From positions 62,001-126,000 of the forward strand of contig JADGDV010000011.1 in the NCBI GenBank assembly GCA_016744695.1: 64,000 bases of DNA, read 5' to 3'. This document shows, in pieces, positions 28,224-38,345 of this stretch; position 1 is the first letter of the stretch, and the number at the start of each line of letters is the position of its first letter. The translations under genes and the position numbers were made by a program. The DNA is from Hahellaceae bacterium (GTDB taxonomy: Bacteria; Pseudomonadota; Gammaproteobacteria; Pseudomonadales; Oleiphilaceae). The notes beneath the pieces were generated by a model. It made no database searches. It was given only the letters and a program-made list of their open reading frames with translations, and was not told where the DNA came from.

Positions 28224-30665
28224 ATGGAACATAGCTATTTTAAATATTGGGGGAAAGCCAAAAAGAATGAAGAGCAGGGCGGGGCGGATTATCATTTATT
28301 GCCCTATCATTGTTTGGATGTGGCTGCTGTTGCAGATGTGTGGTTAGAAGAATCTACTACTTTACTTACGCAAATAGCATCGCATCTGGATATAGAAAAA
28401 GAGCCGGCCAAGAAAATCGTACTATTTTTTATCTTATTGCATGATTTGGGGAAGTTTGATTCACGTTTTCAAAATTTTTGTGAGGATATTCGTCTAACTT
28501 TACAAGGTGATGCGTGGGGTGTAGACCCAGATTCAACTTATTACTCACATGGATCTTGTGGCTATAAACAATTTTGTGAGATGTACGACACCAATGACGC
28601 AATGAAAGCGGTTGCTGGTCACCATGGTTATTGTGATACCTCATTTAGTTATCATGAGCCAGATGCAGATGATGAATTGATAAAACTTGACGAGCAAGCG
28701 AGAAAAGAGTGGCTTGAGTTTTGTTTAGGTTTTTGTGATCTGAAAGATATTCCAAATGTTGGTGAAATACCAATGTTGGCGGGTTTATGTAGTGTCTCTG
28801 ATTGGGTGGGGTCATCAATAACCAATTTCACTAGAGATCCAAGTTTAGATTTGCAAGATTACTATTTACAGGCTTTACCTAGAGCTAAAGCAGCACTTGA
28901 AGAAACCGGGATGATTGAGAAGTTAAAAGGTGCCGGCTTTGATTTTCTTTTTTCTGATTACAAATCGAGAGGAATTCAAAAGCTACTCTCAAGCATGCCT
29001 ATTAAAACAGGGCTAACTGTAGTTGAGTCCGATACCGGTTCTGGTAAAACTGAATTCGCATTAGCTTATGCCTCGCTATTGATTCAGGCTGAGCTGGCAG
29101 ATGGGGTCGTTTTTGGTTTGCCGACTCAAGCTACAGCAAATGGTCTATTCTCTAGAATTGGTGAAGCGGCAGATAAATTATTTCCTGATGCTAAAACCAC
29201 CTTGGCGCATGGAAAATCAAAGTTTTTGTTTTCTGATGAAAGTGGCTTTTTACACCAGTCGAATAAACGTGCTTTTTTAGGCTCCATGTCGGTCGCGACA
29301 ATTGATCAAATATTAATGGGTGTGTTAGGTATTAGGCACCAGTTCGTGCGCTCATTTGGTACACGAAAGTCTGTGCTTATACTCGACGAAATTCATAGTT
29401 TTGATGCCTACATGATGGGGCTTATTGATCAAGTGCTCAAAGGGCAGCATCAAGCCTACTCAAACGTAATATTACTATCTGCAACGTTGCCTAACTCTCT
29501 TAAAGATAAGTTGATTGAGAGTTATAAAGGGAAATCTTCAAATCAAACCTATCCGTTGATTAGTCATACTGACTTACAAGGTAATACTCAAGAATTCACG
29601 CTAGCTGGTCTTGAAGAGGCGTCATCCAAAAAAGTTGTGATGTCTCAATTGTGGCGTTCGGCAACTTTGTTGCCGAACGCAGAGCAGTTGAATCAAGTTG
29701 AGGGGTGGGTAGATGCTGGTGCGATGGTGGGTATTATTTGTAACACCGTAGCAGATGCCCAGCGTTTATATCGCCAGATGAAACTGAGCAACGTAGACAT
29801 GCCTATAGATCTATTTCACGCTAGGTATACGTTCGGTGATAGGAAAAAGCTAGAAGACAAGGTATTGCATGATTATGGCAAGGATGCGAAACGCAAGGGC
29901 AGACTGTTGATAGCAACACAAGTGATTGAGCAGTCTTTGGACTTGGATTTTGATGTGTTAATCAGTCAGATTGCCCCGATTGAATTTTTAATGCAGCGCA
30001 TGGGGCGTTTGTGGCGACATGATAGGGTTCAGAATGAACTTTGTCCCAGAACCAACAGTATTAGTAAACCCTTATTTATTACCTTGGTTCCCGATGCAAA
30101 AATTTCTACAGAAACAACAACCGCTCAATTAAAACACCATTATCAGGGAAGTGGTTATGTATATAAAAATACCCGTTTACTTTATCGTACTGAGCAATAT
30201 TTACAGAAAGAAGATGTACTTGATTTTCCCAATTGTTATCGCGTTGCAATCAATTACATTCATGATCTACTCGCCTTTCCAGAAGAGCCGAAGGCTTTAG
30301 AGTGTGTCGCTGAAAGCTTCGAACTACAAGCAGATGGCAGTCATTATACCGCTCGTCAATATAGTGCTTTGCAATCTAAACCGCTAAATGATGTTGACCC
30401 TCGTTGTGCATTGCTGACGCGAGAAGGGGAAATGAGTGTCTCGGTCGTATTGTTTAACGCAGATGGGGGCATGCTACATGGCGGTGATTTTAATGAGCAG
30501 CAAGACAGAGAAAACAATACCGTTTCTTTAGCGCCTAAAAATGCGAAAGGAACAAAAGATCCCGATTTTTATTGCCAAAAGGCTGTTGTCGGAAAAGACA
30601 TTATTTATAACGAGATGGGTGTGCTAACGGCAGACCTAACCGAAGAGTTCAACATAGGGAGTTAA
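28224..30665 (+). CDS. cas3: CRISPR-associated nuclease-helicase Cas3
   Basis: An 813-residue type I effector nuclease that unwinds and degrades DNA marked by Cascade. The N-terminal HD nuclease shows LPYHCLDVAAVADVW, LLHDLGKFDSRFQ (metal-binding HD) and AGHHGY. The SF2 helicase has Walker A SDTGSGKTEFALAYA near residue 275, Walker B/DExH LILDEIHSFDAYM, motif III LLSATLPNSL, and a late QVIEQSLDLDFDVLISQ / QRMGRLWRH segment. It is somewhat shorter than E. coli Cas3 (888). It is separated from cas6e by only 3 bases, so it heads the operon. Confidence 0.95.
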   Translation: MEHSYFKYWGKAKKNEEQGGADYHLLPYHCLDVAAVADVWLEESTTLLTQIASHLDIEKEPAKKIVLFFILLHDLGKFDSRFQNFCEDIRLTLQGDAWGVDPDSTYYSHGSCGYKQFCEMYDTNDAMKAVAGHHGYCDTSFSYHEPDADDELIKLDEQARKEWLEFCLGFCDLKDIPNVGEIPMLAGLCSVSDWVGSSITNFTRDPSLDLQDYYLQALPRAKAALEETGMIEKLKGAGFDFLFSDYKSRGIQKLLSSMPIKTGLTVVESDTGSGKTEFALAYASLLIQAELADGVVFGLPTQATANGLFSRIGEAADKLFPDAKTTLAHGKSKFLFSDESGFLHQSNKRAFLGSMSVATIDQILMGVLGIRHQFVRSFGTRKSVLILDEIHSFDAYMMGLIDQVLKGQHQAYSNVILLSATLPNSLKDKLIESYKGKSSNQTYPLISHTDLQGNTQEFTLAGLEEASSKKVVMSQLWRSATLLPNAEQLNQVEGWVDAGAMVGIICNTVADAQRLYRQMKLSNVDMPIDLFHARYTFGDRKKLEDKVLHDYGKDAKRKGRLLIATQVIEQSLDLDFDVLISQIAPIEFLMQRMGRLWRHDRVQNELCPRTNSISKPLFITLVPDAKISTETTTAQLKHHYQGSGYVYKNTRLLYRTEQYLQKEDVLDFPNCYRVAINYIHDLLAFPEEPKALECVAESFELQADGSHYTARQYSALQSKPLNDVDPRCALLTREGEMSVSVVLFNADGGMLHGGDFNEQQDRENNTVSLAPKNAKGTKDPDFYCQKAVVGKDIIYNEMGVLTADLTEEFNIGS

Positions 30666-30668
30666 TTT

Positions 30669-31211
30669 ATGTACTTATCGCAGGTCATGCTCAAGGTGCA
30701 TGATAGCTATGAACAGCATCAGGCTATTTGGAGTTTATTTCCGAATGTACCAGACCGACAGCGGGATCATTTGTTTCGAGTCGAAGACAGTGGTCAACGA
30801 GCAAGTAAGGTGTTGTTGCAGTCGAGTACTGAGCCAAACAGCAGTGAAAAAGCACAGGTTGTTGCTACTAAAGAGTTTAAACCCAATTTAGCAGAAGGGG
30901 CTTTTTATAAATTTAAACTACTTGCTTACCCAACTAAGTGTTTAAGCAAGGGGAAGAAAGTCATAGAGATAAAAGATCAAGATGAGCAGGTTGAGTGGCT
31001 GCAAAGAAAGTTAACAGGAGCCAATGTCACGGTGACGTCGATGGATGATGTGTTAGTAAGTAATAAAAAATCTTTCAATAGCCGCTTTGTTTCTTTTGAA
31101 GGGATTTTACAAGTGCTCGATGCTGAACCAATAGAGAGGGTTTTGGTAATGGGAATTGGACGTAAAAAACATGCAGGGGCAGGTTTGTTGTCTCTAGCAC
31201 GTACGCAATAA
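30669..31211 (+). CDS. cas6e: crRNA endoribonuclease Cas6e (CasE/Cse3)
   Basis: A 180-residue Cas6e that cuts the repeat hairpin of the CRISPR transcript. It starts MYLSQVMLKVHDSYEQHQAIW with the catalytic-type His in EQHQAIWSLFPN, then FRVED, VLLQSS, LAYPTKCLSKGKK, WLQRKL, and the C-terminal glycine-rich loop MGIGRKKHAGAGLLSLA. In the canonical E. coli order cas6e lies after cas5e; here it directly follows cas3, a rearrangement. Ribosome site GGGAG lies before ATG. Confidence 0.93.
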   Translation: MYLSQVMLKVHDSYEQHQAIWSLFPNVPDRQRDHLFRVEDSGQRASKVLLQSSTEPNSSEKAQVVATKEFKPNLAEGAFYKFKLLAYPTKCLSKGKKVIEIKDQDEQVEWLQRKLTGANVTVTSMDDVLVSNKKSFNSRFVSFEGILQVLDAEPIERVLVMGIGRKKHAGAGLLSLARTQ

Positions 31212-31223
31212 CAGGGGGTGTTT

Positions 31224-31673
31224 ATGTACCAAAGAATCTATCAGGCATACCAGGTGTTGAGTAACGGAGACAAAGCCGAACTAAAACGCTGCAACCTTAA
31301 AAAACTAGCAGATACACCTGCCTATTTCAGGGTATTAAAAATCAGTCATGCCAAAGACACGCTACAAACCCAGCGTACTTTATTTTTAATGACCAATATC
31401 GATCTCAATGAAGATGAACAAGCGCTCACTGTTGCACAAGCACTCTTAAATGCCGGAGTAAAAGAAACACAAATTATCCAGATTACTCGAAGTGGTGATA
31501 ACGGTATTGAGTATTTGAAGCGCCAACTCGTGCGCTGTAAAAATGTGCGTCTAGAAAGTTTAGGAAAGCTCGCGCAATACTGGGGCGATAATGCCCGTAG
31601 GAAATTATTGAAAGACTTTATTTTATCAGTCAGTGATAAATACGAAAGCAATCAAAACGAATTAACAAATTAA
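31224..31673 (+). CDS. cse2: Cascade small subunit Cse2 (CasB/Cas11e)
   Basis: A 149-residue helical protein. Recognisable Cse2 segments are DKAELKRCNLKKLADTPAYFR and the C-terminal GIEYLKRQLVRC...SLGKLAQYWGDNARRKLLKDFIL. Two copies in Cascade stabilise the crRNA-target hybrid. ATG 31224 preceded by AGGGGG is preferred over the GTG at 31218. Confidence 0.88.
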   Translation: MYQRIYQAYQVLSNGDKAELKRCNLKKLADTPAYFRVLKISHAKDTLQTQRTLFLMTNIDLNEDEQALTVAQALLNAGVKETQIIQITRSGDNGIEYLKRQLVRCKNVRLESLGKLAQYWGDNARRKLLKDFILSVSDKYESNQNELTN

Positions 31674-31690
31674 ATTAAAGGACGTTAATC

Positions 31691-32716
31691 ATGACAACAT
31701 TTATTAATATACACACGCTTATTTCTCACCCTTCTTCTATGATGAATCGTGATGATTCAGGCCTGCAAAAAACGGCTGTTTTTGGTGGTAGTGTACGCAG
31801 TCGAATTTCTAGCCAATGTTTAAAACGAGCGATACGTCAAAGTGATATTTACGGGGAAGCGGTGGCAGAAAAATCGATCCGTACTAATAAGTTCGATGAC
31901 TTACTTGCGCTTTGTGTAAAAGAAATGCCCGAAACGGATGCAGCTCTAATTGAAAATGTTTTGCTGAATATAGGCTCGAAAGTAAAATCAGAGAAGGATA
32001 AAGAAAGTGGGAAAACGTCACGTCATTTTGATGCGGTGCAACCTTATGCTGTCGGTGCTATTCGCGAAGCGATTAATATGGTTGAGTCAGGGACTGAACT
32101 CAAAGAATTGAAAAAAATCGTTCAGATACCTACGTTTGATGTTGCCTTGTCTGGCCGCATGGATGCAAGCTGCCCCGATAGAAATGTTGAGGCGGCTATG
32201 AGTGTGGCGCACAGCCTCACAACGCATAGTGCTGACATAGAAGTAGACTGGTTTACAGCGTGTGATGATCTGGCAGAACAAGGTTCTGGGCATATTGGTA
32301 CAACTGAATTTAGTTCAGGTGTGTTTTATCGTTATGCTTCTATAAATATCGACCTTCTGGCTAAAAATGTAAAAGCGACAGCTGCCGATGTCGCGCCAAT
32401 TGTAAACACCATTATTCGTTGCTTTGCGCAGGTGTCGCCTAGCGCGAAACAAAAAGTATTTGCAGCGCATAATCAGGCCGATTTTGTAATGGCGACTCAA
32501 TCTAATCAGCCTTTGTCATTAGCTAACGCATTTAGAAAACCAATTGAAAACGGTGGCGACGTTATGGAAAACTCTATTCTCGCTCTGGTTAAACACTATG
32601 AAAAATTAACATCCGCCTATGAGCTTGACTCAACAGCCATCGCATTGGATTTAACCGAGACAGCGCACAGTGATGCTATATCTTTGGTCAATAAAATCAG
32701 TGATATTCGTTTTTAA
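31691..32716 (+). CDS. cas7e: Cascade backbone subunit Cas7e (CasC/Cse4)
   Basis: A 341-residue RAMP protein, six copies of which form the Cascade backbone along the crRNA. The N-terminus FINIHTLISHPSSMMNRDDS leads into QKTAVFGGSVRSRISSQCLKRA, the hallmark of Cas7e. VALSGRMDASCPDRNVEAAMSVAHSLTTH and the FRKPIENGG region are also typical. It lies 17 bases after cse2. Confidence 0.95.
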   Translation: MTTFINIHTLISHPSSMMNRDDSGLQKTAVFGGSVRSRISSQCLKRAIRQSDIYGEAVAEKSIRTNKFDDLLALCVKEMPETDAALIENVLLNIGSKVKSEKDKESGKTSRHFDAVQPYAVGAIREAINMVESGTELKELKKIVQIPTFDVALSGRMDASCPDRNVEAAMSVAHSLTTHSADIEVDWFTACDDLAEQGSGHIGTTEFSSGVFYRYASINIDLLAKNVKATAADVAPIVNTIIRCFAQVSPSAKQKVFAAHNQADFVMATQSNQPLSLANAFRKPIENGGDVMENSILALVKHYEKLTSAYELDSTAIALDLTETAHSDAISLVNKISDIRF

Positions 32717-32727
32717 AGGTGGTCGCT

Positions 32728-33381
32728 ATGAGCACAAAAACACTGATACTAAAAACGGAAGGTATGTCGGCTTATGGCTTACAAACCTTTGATGTACATC
32801 GTAGAGTCAATCATTTCCCCACGCGCTCAGCTATTTTGGGCTTATTGGGCGCTGCTTTAGGGATAACTCGAGACAGGTATAGCGAGCTTTACCAGCTATC
32901 GGAGAAAATAACAGTCGCAGTACAAGTGAATAACGGAGGCGAAAAAATGACGGATTACCATACTGTACAAAATTTTCGCAGTCCTCAAGGTAAGATTCAA
33001 AAAGGTACTAAACCAACGCATCGAGAATACTGGTGTGACAGTGAACATACATTTGCTATTACCGCAGAAGAAAACGTAATTTTTGATTTGGAAAAGAAAG
33101 TGAAGGCACCTGACTTTACTTTGTTCCAAGGTCGCAAATCATGCCCTCTAACACGACCACTATTTGAAACTATTGTTGATGATACTAACCCTGCAAATGC
33201 GTTGAAAAAGCAAGGTGGTATTGGGCAAATATTTAGCGATGTTACAGGTGAAAATCAGGTGGCTTTGTTGCAAGTACGAGATCAAATTACGCCTATTCCA
33301 AGAAAGTATGCAATGCGAACCGTATATGTTTGTGGTCAGTATAATTCTGTTGACACAGGAGGTTTAAATGAATCTGCTTAA
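32728..33381 (+). CDS. cas5e: Cascade subunit Cas5e (CasD)
   Basis: A 217-residue RAMP protein capping the 5' handle of the crRNA. It shows LILKTEGMSAYGLQTFDVHRRVNHFPTRSAILGLLGAALGI, split across residues 5-45, and YHTVQNFRSPQGK. ATG 32728 with AAAGGTGG upstream is chosen over the earlier GTG at 32719. Its end overlaps cas8e by 14 bases. Confidence 0.92.
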   Translation: MSTKTLILKTEGMSAYGLQTFDVHRRVNHFPTRSAILGLLGAALGITRDRYSELYQLSEKITVAVQVNNGGEKMTDYHTVQNFRSPQGKIQKGTKPTHREYWCDSEHTFAITAEENVIFDLEKKVKAPDFTLFQGRKSCPLTRPLFETIVDDTNPANALKKQGGIGQIFSDVTGENQVALLQVRDQITPIPRKYAMRTVYVCGQYNSVDTGGLNESA

Positions 33382-34834
33382 AGATGAGTTTGTCTCGACA
33401 AATAAGGGGAAGGTTTCACTTAAAGCTATCCTGACCTCGGATGAAGATTATCAACTTCAATATTATTTTGATGAAATTCAATTGGCTATGTTGCAATTGT
33501 TAAGTTCACTGACGACTGTGGTTTTGCAAGCTACAGTGAGTGAGCTAAAAGGCTACTTAAAAAATGGTTTACGTCCAGAGCAATATGACGCGAAGCTGGA
33601 AAGAATAGAGGCTGATTGGTTTGAAGCAGATTGTTTTATGCAGTCTAAGCCACCAAAGAGCGCTAAGTGGCCAGATGCACCAATAACAAAGTTATTATCC
33701 GGTATTGAGTGTGGCACTTCTCCCAATGCAATTGGTTTGTTCTCTGACATGGAAAAAGCCAAGGTCGTATGCCCTGACTGTATTCATGGACTCAACTATA
33801 ACCTGCATATGAATATCAAAGGGGAGTGTTTTGGGCCAACGGGAGCAACGGGAATACGAGGTGGTGGCGCGATCAGCACTTTAATTTCGGGTAGCTCTTT
33901 AAAGGAAACTCTTCTGAGTAATTCTGTTGCGGTAGATTTTTTTACTAACTACGCTCAACTTGATGACGATGCAGACATGAACCCTATGTGGGTTACTCTT
34001 CTATTAGGAGGCGTTTATCAGGCTCAAAAAATTGGTCTGGTACGCGGCCTATTTGCTTTGGCCTATCACATAGGCTTTACGATTGAAGATGCACCTTGTA
34101 CCTGTGATGTGTGCGGACTTCACTCTAAAAAATCTGTCACTATGTTTAATCGCGAAAAATATACTGGCAGCTATGGATCAACAAAAAATGGCCGTGATAC
34201 CGGAGCAGGTTGGTGGCCTCACCCTTACACTCCTAGAACGATAAAAGATGATGGGACTTATGCTATATGTGCTCGTGATCAAAACTGGAGCTCGTGGCAG
34301 GAACTTGGTAGCTATATCGTTGGGAAAGAAACTGATAAAGCAATGGTAGAGCCAGCCTTTATCATTAAACAATATCAGCATATGACAAACCCTAAGCAGA
34401 CTAATTTGCTTATTGGAGGCAATATAGCTGACCAAGGTTCAATTACTGGACGAATATATGATTTATATTCGATGCCTTCATCTCTCAGCAAACAATTAAG
34501 TAGAGTAACTCAAGTTGTTGATGCGGGACTTGAGCAAAAAGAGCGCTTATCCAAAGCCTTGAATAAAATGTTTGGGGTCGGTTACGACAAAAACTTTGTA
34601 GGTGGCATAAAAGAACATGCAATGCAGCGTTTTACCTCCAATGCTCAACAAATTATCCAAACTACCTTGCTTGATGTTGAGCGTAAAGAAGCAACTCAAT
34701 TAAGAAAAGAGGCTGTAGAGGCATTAAAGCAAGAAGCGGAAAGAATTTACCAGAATGTCCAACGTAAATATCAGCATGATTTACCCTTATTTAAAGCCTT
34801 GGTAAAAGGCGAAGTGGCGCTTTATAAACATTGA
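33368..34834 (+). CDS. cas8e: Cascade large subunit Cas8e (CasA/Cse1)
   Basis: A 488-residue large subunit that reads the PAM and recruits Cas3. It begins MNLLKDEFV as CasA does, has the loop GATGIRGGGAISTLI, a zinc-binding-like CTCDVCGLHSKK with an upstream CPDC, VRGLFALAYHIGF, GWWPHPYTPR, and a C-terminal helix ending ALVKGEVALYKH similar to E. coli CasA. It lies after cas5e, whereas canonical loci place it directly after cas3. A KilA-N gene follows after 26 bases. Confidence 0.92.
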   Translation: MNLLKDEFVSTNKGKVSLKAILTSDEDYQLQYYFDEIQLAMLQLLSSLTTVVLQATVSELKGYLKNGLRPEQYDAKLERIEADWFEADCFMQSKPPKSAKWPDAPITKLLSGIECGTSPNAIGLFSDMEKAKVVCPDCIHGLNYNLHMNIKGECFGPTGATGIRGGGAISTLISGSSLKETLLSNSVAVDFFTNYAQLDDDADMNPMWVTLLLGGVYQAQKIGLVRGLFALAYHIGFTIEDAPCTCDVCGLHSKKSVTMFNREKYTGSYGSTKNGRDTGAGWWPHPYTPRTIKDDGTYAICARDQNWSSWQELGSYIVGKETDKAMVEPAFIIKQYQHMTNPKQTNLLIGGNIADQGSITGRIYDLYSMPSSLSKQLSRVTQVVDAGLEQKERLSKALNKMFGVGYDKNFVGGIKEHAMQRFTSNAQQIIQTTLLDVERKEATQLRKEAVEALKQEAERIYQNVQRKYQHDLPLFKALVKGEVALYKH

Positions 34835-34860
34835 TGTATAGAAAGGAAACAGGAGAGCCG

Positions 34861-35682
34861 ATGAAACCAAAACTACAGGTCTTAGACCAAAACATCGCAA
34901 CCACCACCAAGGACGGTGTCGAATATATTTGTATTACTGATATTGCAAAGTATAAGAATGCTGGACGTTCTGATGATTTAATTAGAAACTGGTTGCGTAA
35001 TCGCAATACTATTGAATTTTTAGGTATTTGGGAACAATTGAATAACGAAGATTTTAAACCCGTGGAATTCGACGGGTTTAAAAAGCAAGCAGGGCTTAAC
35101 AGTTTTACGCTTACGCCAAAACAATGGATTGAATCAACAAGTGCCATTGGTTTAATTTCAAAACAAGGTCGCTATGGTGGAACCTACGCCCAAAAAGATA
35201 TTGCCTTCGAATTCGCTACTTGGATATCTGTCGAGTTTAAACTTTACCTCATTAAAGAATTTCAACGGCTAAAAGAACAAGAGTTTGAACAGTTAGGTTG
35301 GGATATAAGGCGTAATTTGGCAAAAGTAAATTACCAGATTCATACCGATGCGGTAAAAGAAAACCTGATTCCTGACACCTTAAGTAAGCAGCAAATAGGA
35401 GTTGTATATGCTAATGCGGCTGATTTGCTAAATGTGGCTTTATTTGGTGTAACGGCAAAACAATGGCGTGACACGAACCCCAATGAAAAGGGCAACATGC
35501 GAGATCATGCAAATATGCATCAGTTGGTGTGTTTGGCTAACTTGGAATCAATGAATGCACACTTTATCAGTGAAGGTGTAGCTCAGTTTGAAAGGCTGCA
35601 GAAACTAAATACTCTGGCGATTCATCAAATGAATATTTTGGTTAATGTAAATTCAAGTTCACTTGGTCAGACGGAGGGTTAG
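34861..35682 (+). CDS. KilA-N domain DNA-binding protein inside the cas operon
   Basis: A 273-residue protein whose N-terminal 110 residues are a KilA-N/APSES-type DNA-binding domain (EYICITDIAKYKNAGRSDDL, then NWLRNRNTIEFLGIWEQL). The middle has WISVEFKLYLIKEFQRLKEQ and a C-terminal helical region with LLNVALFGVTAKQWRD and LVCLANLESMNA. ATG 34861 has a strong AGGAG upstream. It lies 26 bases after cas8e and 6 before cas1, so it is transcribed with them. KilA-N domains occur in phage antirepressors and free-standing bacterial genes; no role in CRISPR is known to me. Confidence 0.9.
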   Translation: MKPKLQVLDQNIATTTKDGVEYICITDIAKYKNAGRSDDLIRNWLRNRNTIEFLGIWEQLNNEDFKPVEFDGFKKQAGLNSFTLTPKQWIESTSAIGLISKQGRYGGTYAQKDIAFEFATWISVEFKLYLIKEFQRLKEQEFEQLGWDIRRNLAKVNYQIHTDAVKENLIPDTLSKQQIGVVYANAADLLNVALFGVTAKQWRDTNPNEKGNMRDHANMHQLVCLANLESMNAHFISEGVAQFERLQKLNTLAIHQMNILVNVNSSSLGQTEG

Positions 35683-35688
35683 AGCGTC

Positions 35689-36606
35689 ATGTCTTTCATC
35701 CCTTTAAAGCCTATCCCCATTAAAGACCGAAATTCAATGATTTTTGTAGGTATGGGTCAGATTGATGTCAAAGATGGTGCCTTTGTAGTGATCGACAAAA
35801 ACGGAGAGCGTATGCATATTCCCGTTGGGTCGATAGCTTGCTTAATGCTGGAGCCTGGCACGCGGATATCTCATGCCGCTATCAAATTAGCATCAACTAC
35901 CGGCACACTTGTGATTTGGGTTGGGGAAGCAGGCGTTCGTTTATACTCAGCAGGGCAACCAGGTGGAGCACGTTCCGATAAATTATTGTACCAAGCTAAA
36001 CTTGCATTAGATGAACACTTACGAATTAAAGTGGTGCGTAAAATGTTTGAAATTCGCTTCTGTGAAGCAGCACCAGAAAGGCGTAGTGTTGAGCAACTGC
36101 GAGGTATCGAAGGGGCGAGGGTACGAAAAACCTATCAACTGTTAGCGAAACAATATGGTGTTGAATGGCATGGACGTCGCTATGATCCAAAAGATTGGGG
36201 TAAGGGTGATAAAGTGAATCAATGCTTAAGTGCAGCGACCTCATGTTTATATGGAGTAACTGAAGCTGCCGTTTTAGCAGCAGGCTATGCGCCTGCCATT
36301 GGTTTTGTTCATTCAGGTAAACCTTTGTCATTTGTATACGATATTGCAGACTTAATTAAATTTGAAACCGTTGTGCCTGTTGCGTTTAAAATTGCGGCAA
36401 AGAACCCCTGTAAGCCAGACAAGGAGGTAAGGGTTGCTTGCCGAGAAGCTTTTCGTAGTAATAAAACGCTAAAACAATTAATACCGTTAATTGAAGAGGT
36501 TTTAGCCGCAGGGGAGATTGAACCACCTACGCCGCCTAGCGACTCTCAGCCACCGGCAATTCCAGAGCCTGAGTCAATGGGGGATGATGGTCATCGCAGT
36601 AAATAA
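35689..36606 (+). CDS. cas1: CRISPR integrase Cas1e
   Basis: A 305-residue type I-E Cas1 that integrates new spacers with Cas2. Catalytic residues lie in LRGIEGARVRKTYQ (Glu) and GFVHSGKPLSFVYDIADLIK (His and Asp). LEPGTRISHAAIKLAS and WVGEAGVRLYS are characteristic of the I-E branch. The C-terminal Pro-rich tail (EPPTPPSDSQPPAIPEPES) is disordered. ATG 35689 begins 6 bases after the KilA-N stop. Confidence 0.95.
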   Translation: MSFIPLKPIPIKDRNSMIFVGMGQIDVKDGAFVVIDKNGERMHIPVGSIACLMLEPGTRISHAAIKLASTTGTLVIWVGEAGVRLYSAGQPGGARSDKLLYQAKLALDEHLRIKVVRKMFEIRFCEAAPERRSVEQLRGIEGARVRKTYQLLAKQYGVEWHGRRYDPKDWGKGDKVNQCLSAATSCLYGVTEAAVLAAGYAPAIGFVHSGKPLSFVYDIADLIKFETVVPVAFKIAAKNPCKPDKEVRVACREAFRSNKTLKQLIPLIEEVLAAGEIEPPTPPSDSQPPAIPEPESMGDDGHRSK

Positions 36607-36909
<303 letters not shown>

Positions 36910-36991
36910 TAATAGGCAAATTGCTCTTTAAAAAGTTGGTATATTTTTAAACTTAGTATTTTTCTTTATAGAACAAGTATGTATGCTTAGG
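36910..36991 (+). promoter_or_regulatory. CRISPR leader
   Basis: An AT-rich 82-base stretch between cas2 and the first repeat, including GCTCTTTAAAAAGTTGGTA as seen in other I-E leaders. It should drive array transcription and mark the site of new spacer insertion. I could not identify a convincing IHF site. Confidence 0.75.
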
Positions 36992-38302
36992 GTGTTCCCC
37001 GTGCCCACGGGGATGAACCGATTATAAAGATACTTATGATCAAATGTTAAAAGTGTTCCCCGTGCCCACGGGGATGAACCGGATATGGATAGCAATGCTT
37101 CAAGAGAAGTACGGTGTTCCCCGTGCCCACGGGGATGAACCGTTCGGTAATAGCTCGATCAATTGACGAAAGATGTGTTCCCCGTGCCCACGGGGATGAA
37201 CCGCTAAAGAAAAAGCTGAGCAGGCGTGTCTAATAGTGTTCCCCGTGCCCACGGGGATGAACCGCCGAAAGGTATAGGCTAGTCAAGGGCTCCAAAGTGT
37301 TCCCCGTGCCCACGGGGATGAACCGATACTTGCGCCCCTCAGGGCCTATCTGGTCAGGTGTTCCCCGTGCCCACGGGGATGAACCGTTCTAATTTCGCAA
37401 ATAGACTGGTTTTCATGTGTGTTCCCCGTGCCCACGGGGATGAACCGGCTACCGGTGAAGCGCCAGAAGTTACTCCTCAGTGTTCCCCGTGCCCACGGGG
37501 ATGAACCGAAAGCAGCACTAAAGCAAGTTGAAGATAGTAAGTGTTCCCCGTGCCCACGGGGATGAACCGCACATTCATGCCTGAGTTTATGGCGTTGATG
37601 TGTGTTCCCCGTGCCCACGGGGATGAACCGCAAAGGCAAGTTTGAACTCTCCGCGACCAGAAGTGTTCCCCGTGCCCACGGGGATGAACCGTTTTAGTAG
37701 GCGCTACCCTTGCCGTCTTATTTGTGTTCCCCGTGCCCACGGGGATGAACCGGCTGAATAATGAAAGTATTCACAGATAAAGAAGTGTTCCCCGTGCCCA
37801 CGGGGATGAACCGCAATTTCACCAATTTAAAAATGGGTTTTATGACGTGTTCCCCGTGCCCACGGGGATGAACCGTTTCCCTATTGGCGAAATGAAAGGT
37901 TGGTACGGTGTTCCCCGTGCCCACGGGGATGAACCGTGGTGGACACCACCACCCCAGCAACTTAATGAGTGTTCCCCGTGCCCACGGGGATGAACCGTGC
38001 TTGATCAAACAACACTTGATATCGCACTGGTGTTCCCCGTGCCCACGGGGATGAACCGCAATGAACAACCCCATAGCGCGATTAGTCACAGTGTTCCCCG
38101 TGCCCACGGGGATGAACCGCTATCCCTGAAAGCTCGATGGAGACAAGACAAGTGTTCCCCGTGCCCACGGGGATGAACCGCAGCGTTCTGACTTATTAAA
38201 GTGGGAAGCAGAGTGTTCCCCGTGCCCACGGGGATGAACCGTTTATAGAAGAGCAGCTTTATTTGATGCTTGGGTGTTCCCCGCGCCAGATGGATAGTCC
38301 TT
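36992..38302 (+). CRISPR. Type I-E CRISPR array, 22 repeats and 21 spacers
   Basis: Twenty-one 29-bp repeats appear identical, beginning GTGTTCCCCGTGCCC and ending ACGGGGATGAACCG. A degenerate 22nd repeat starts at 38274. Repeats recur every 61 bases (spacers of 32), except that the spacer at 37814-37846 is 33. The CCCCGTG/CACGGGG palindrome is the Cas6e hairpin. The last repeat reads GTGTTCCCCGCGCCAG and then decays, marking the distal (old) end, consistent with the leader at 36910-36991. No spacer was seen to match another part of this window by eye. Confidence 0.98.
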
Positions 38303-38345
38303 ACTCATAAATAGTTAAATATTTAGGTGGCAGGAAGCTAATACC

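Noticed and set aside
37346-38107. Minus-strand open frames of 87-129 codons with repeated FIPVGTGNT / VHPRGHGEH peptides
   Set aside because: They are translations of the 29-bp CRISPR repeats and spacers; the repeated peptides follow the 61-base period and there is no start context.
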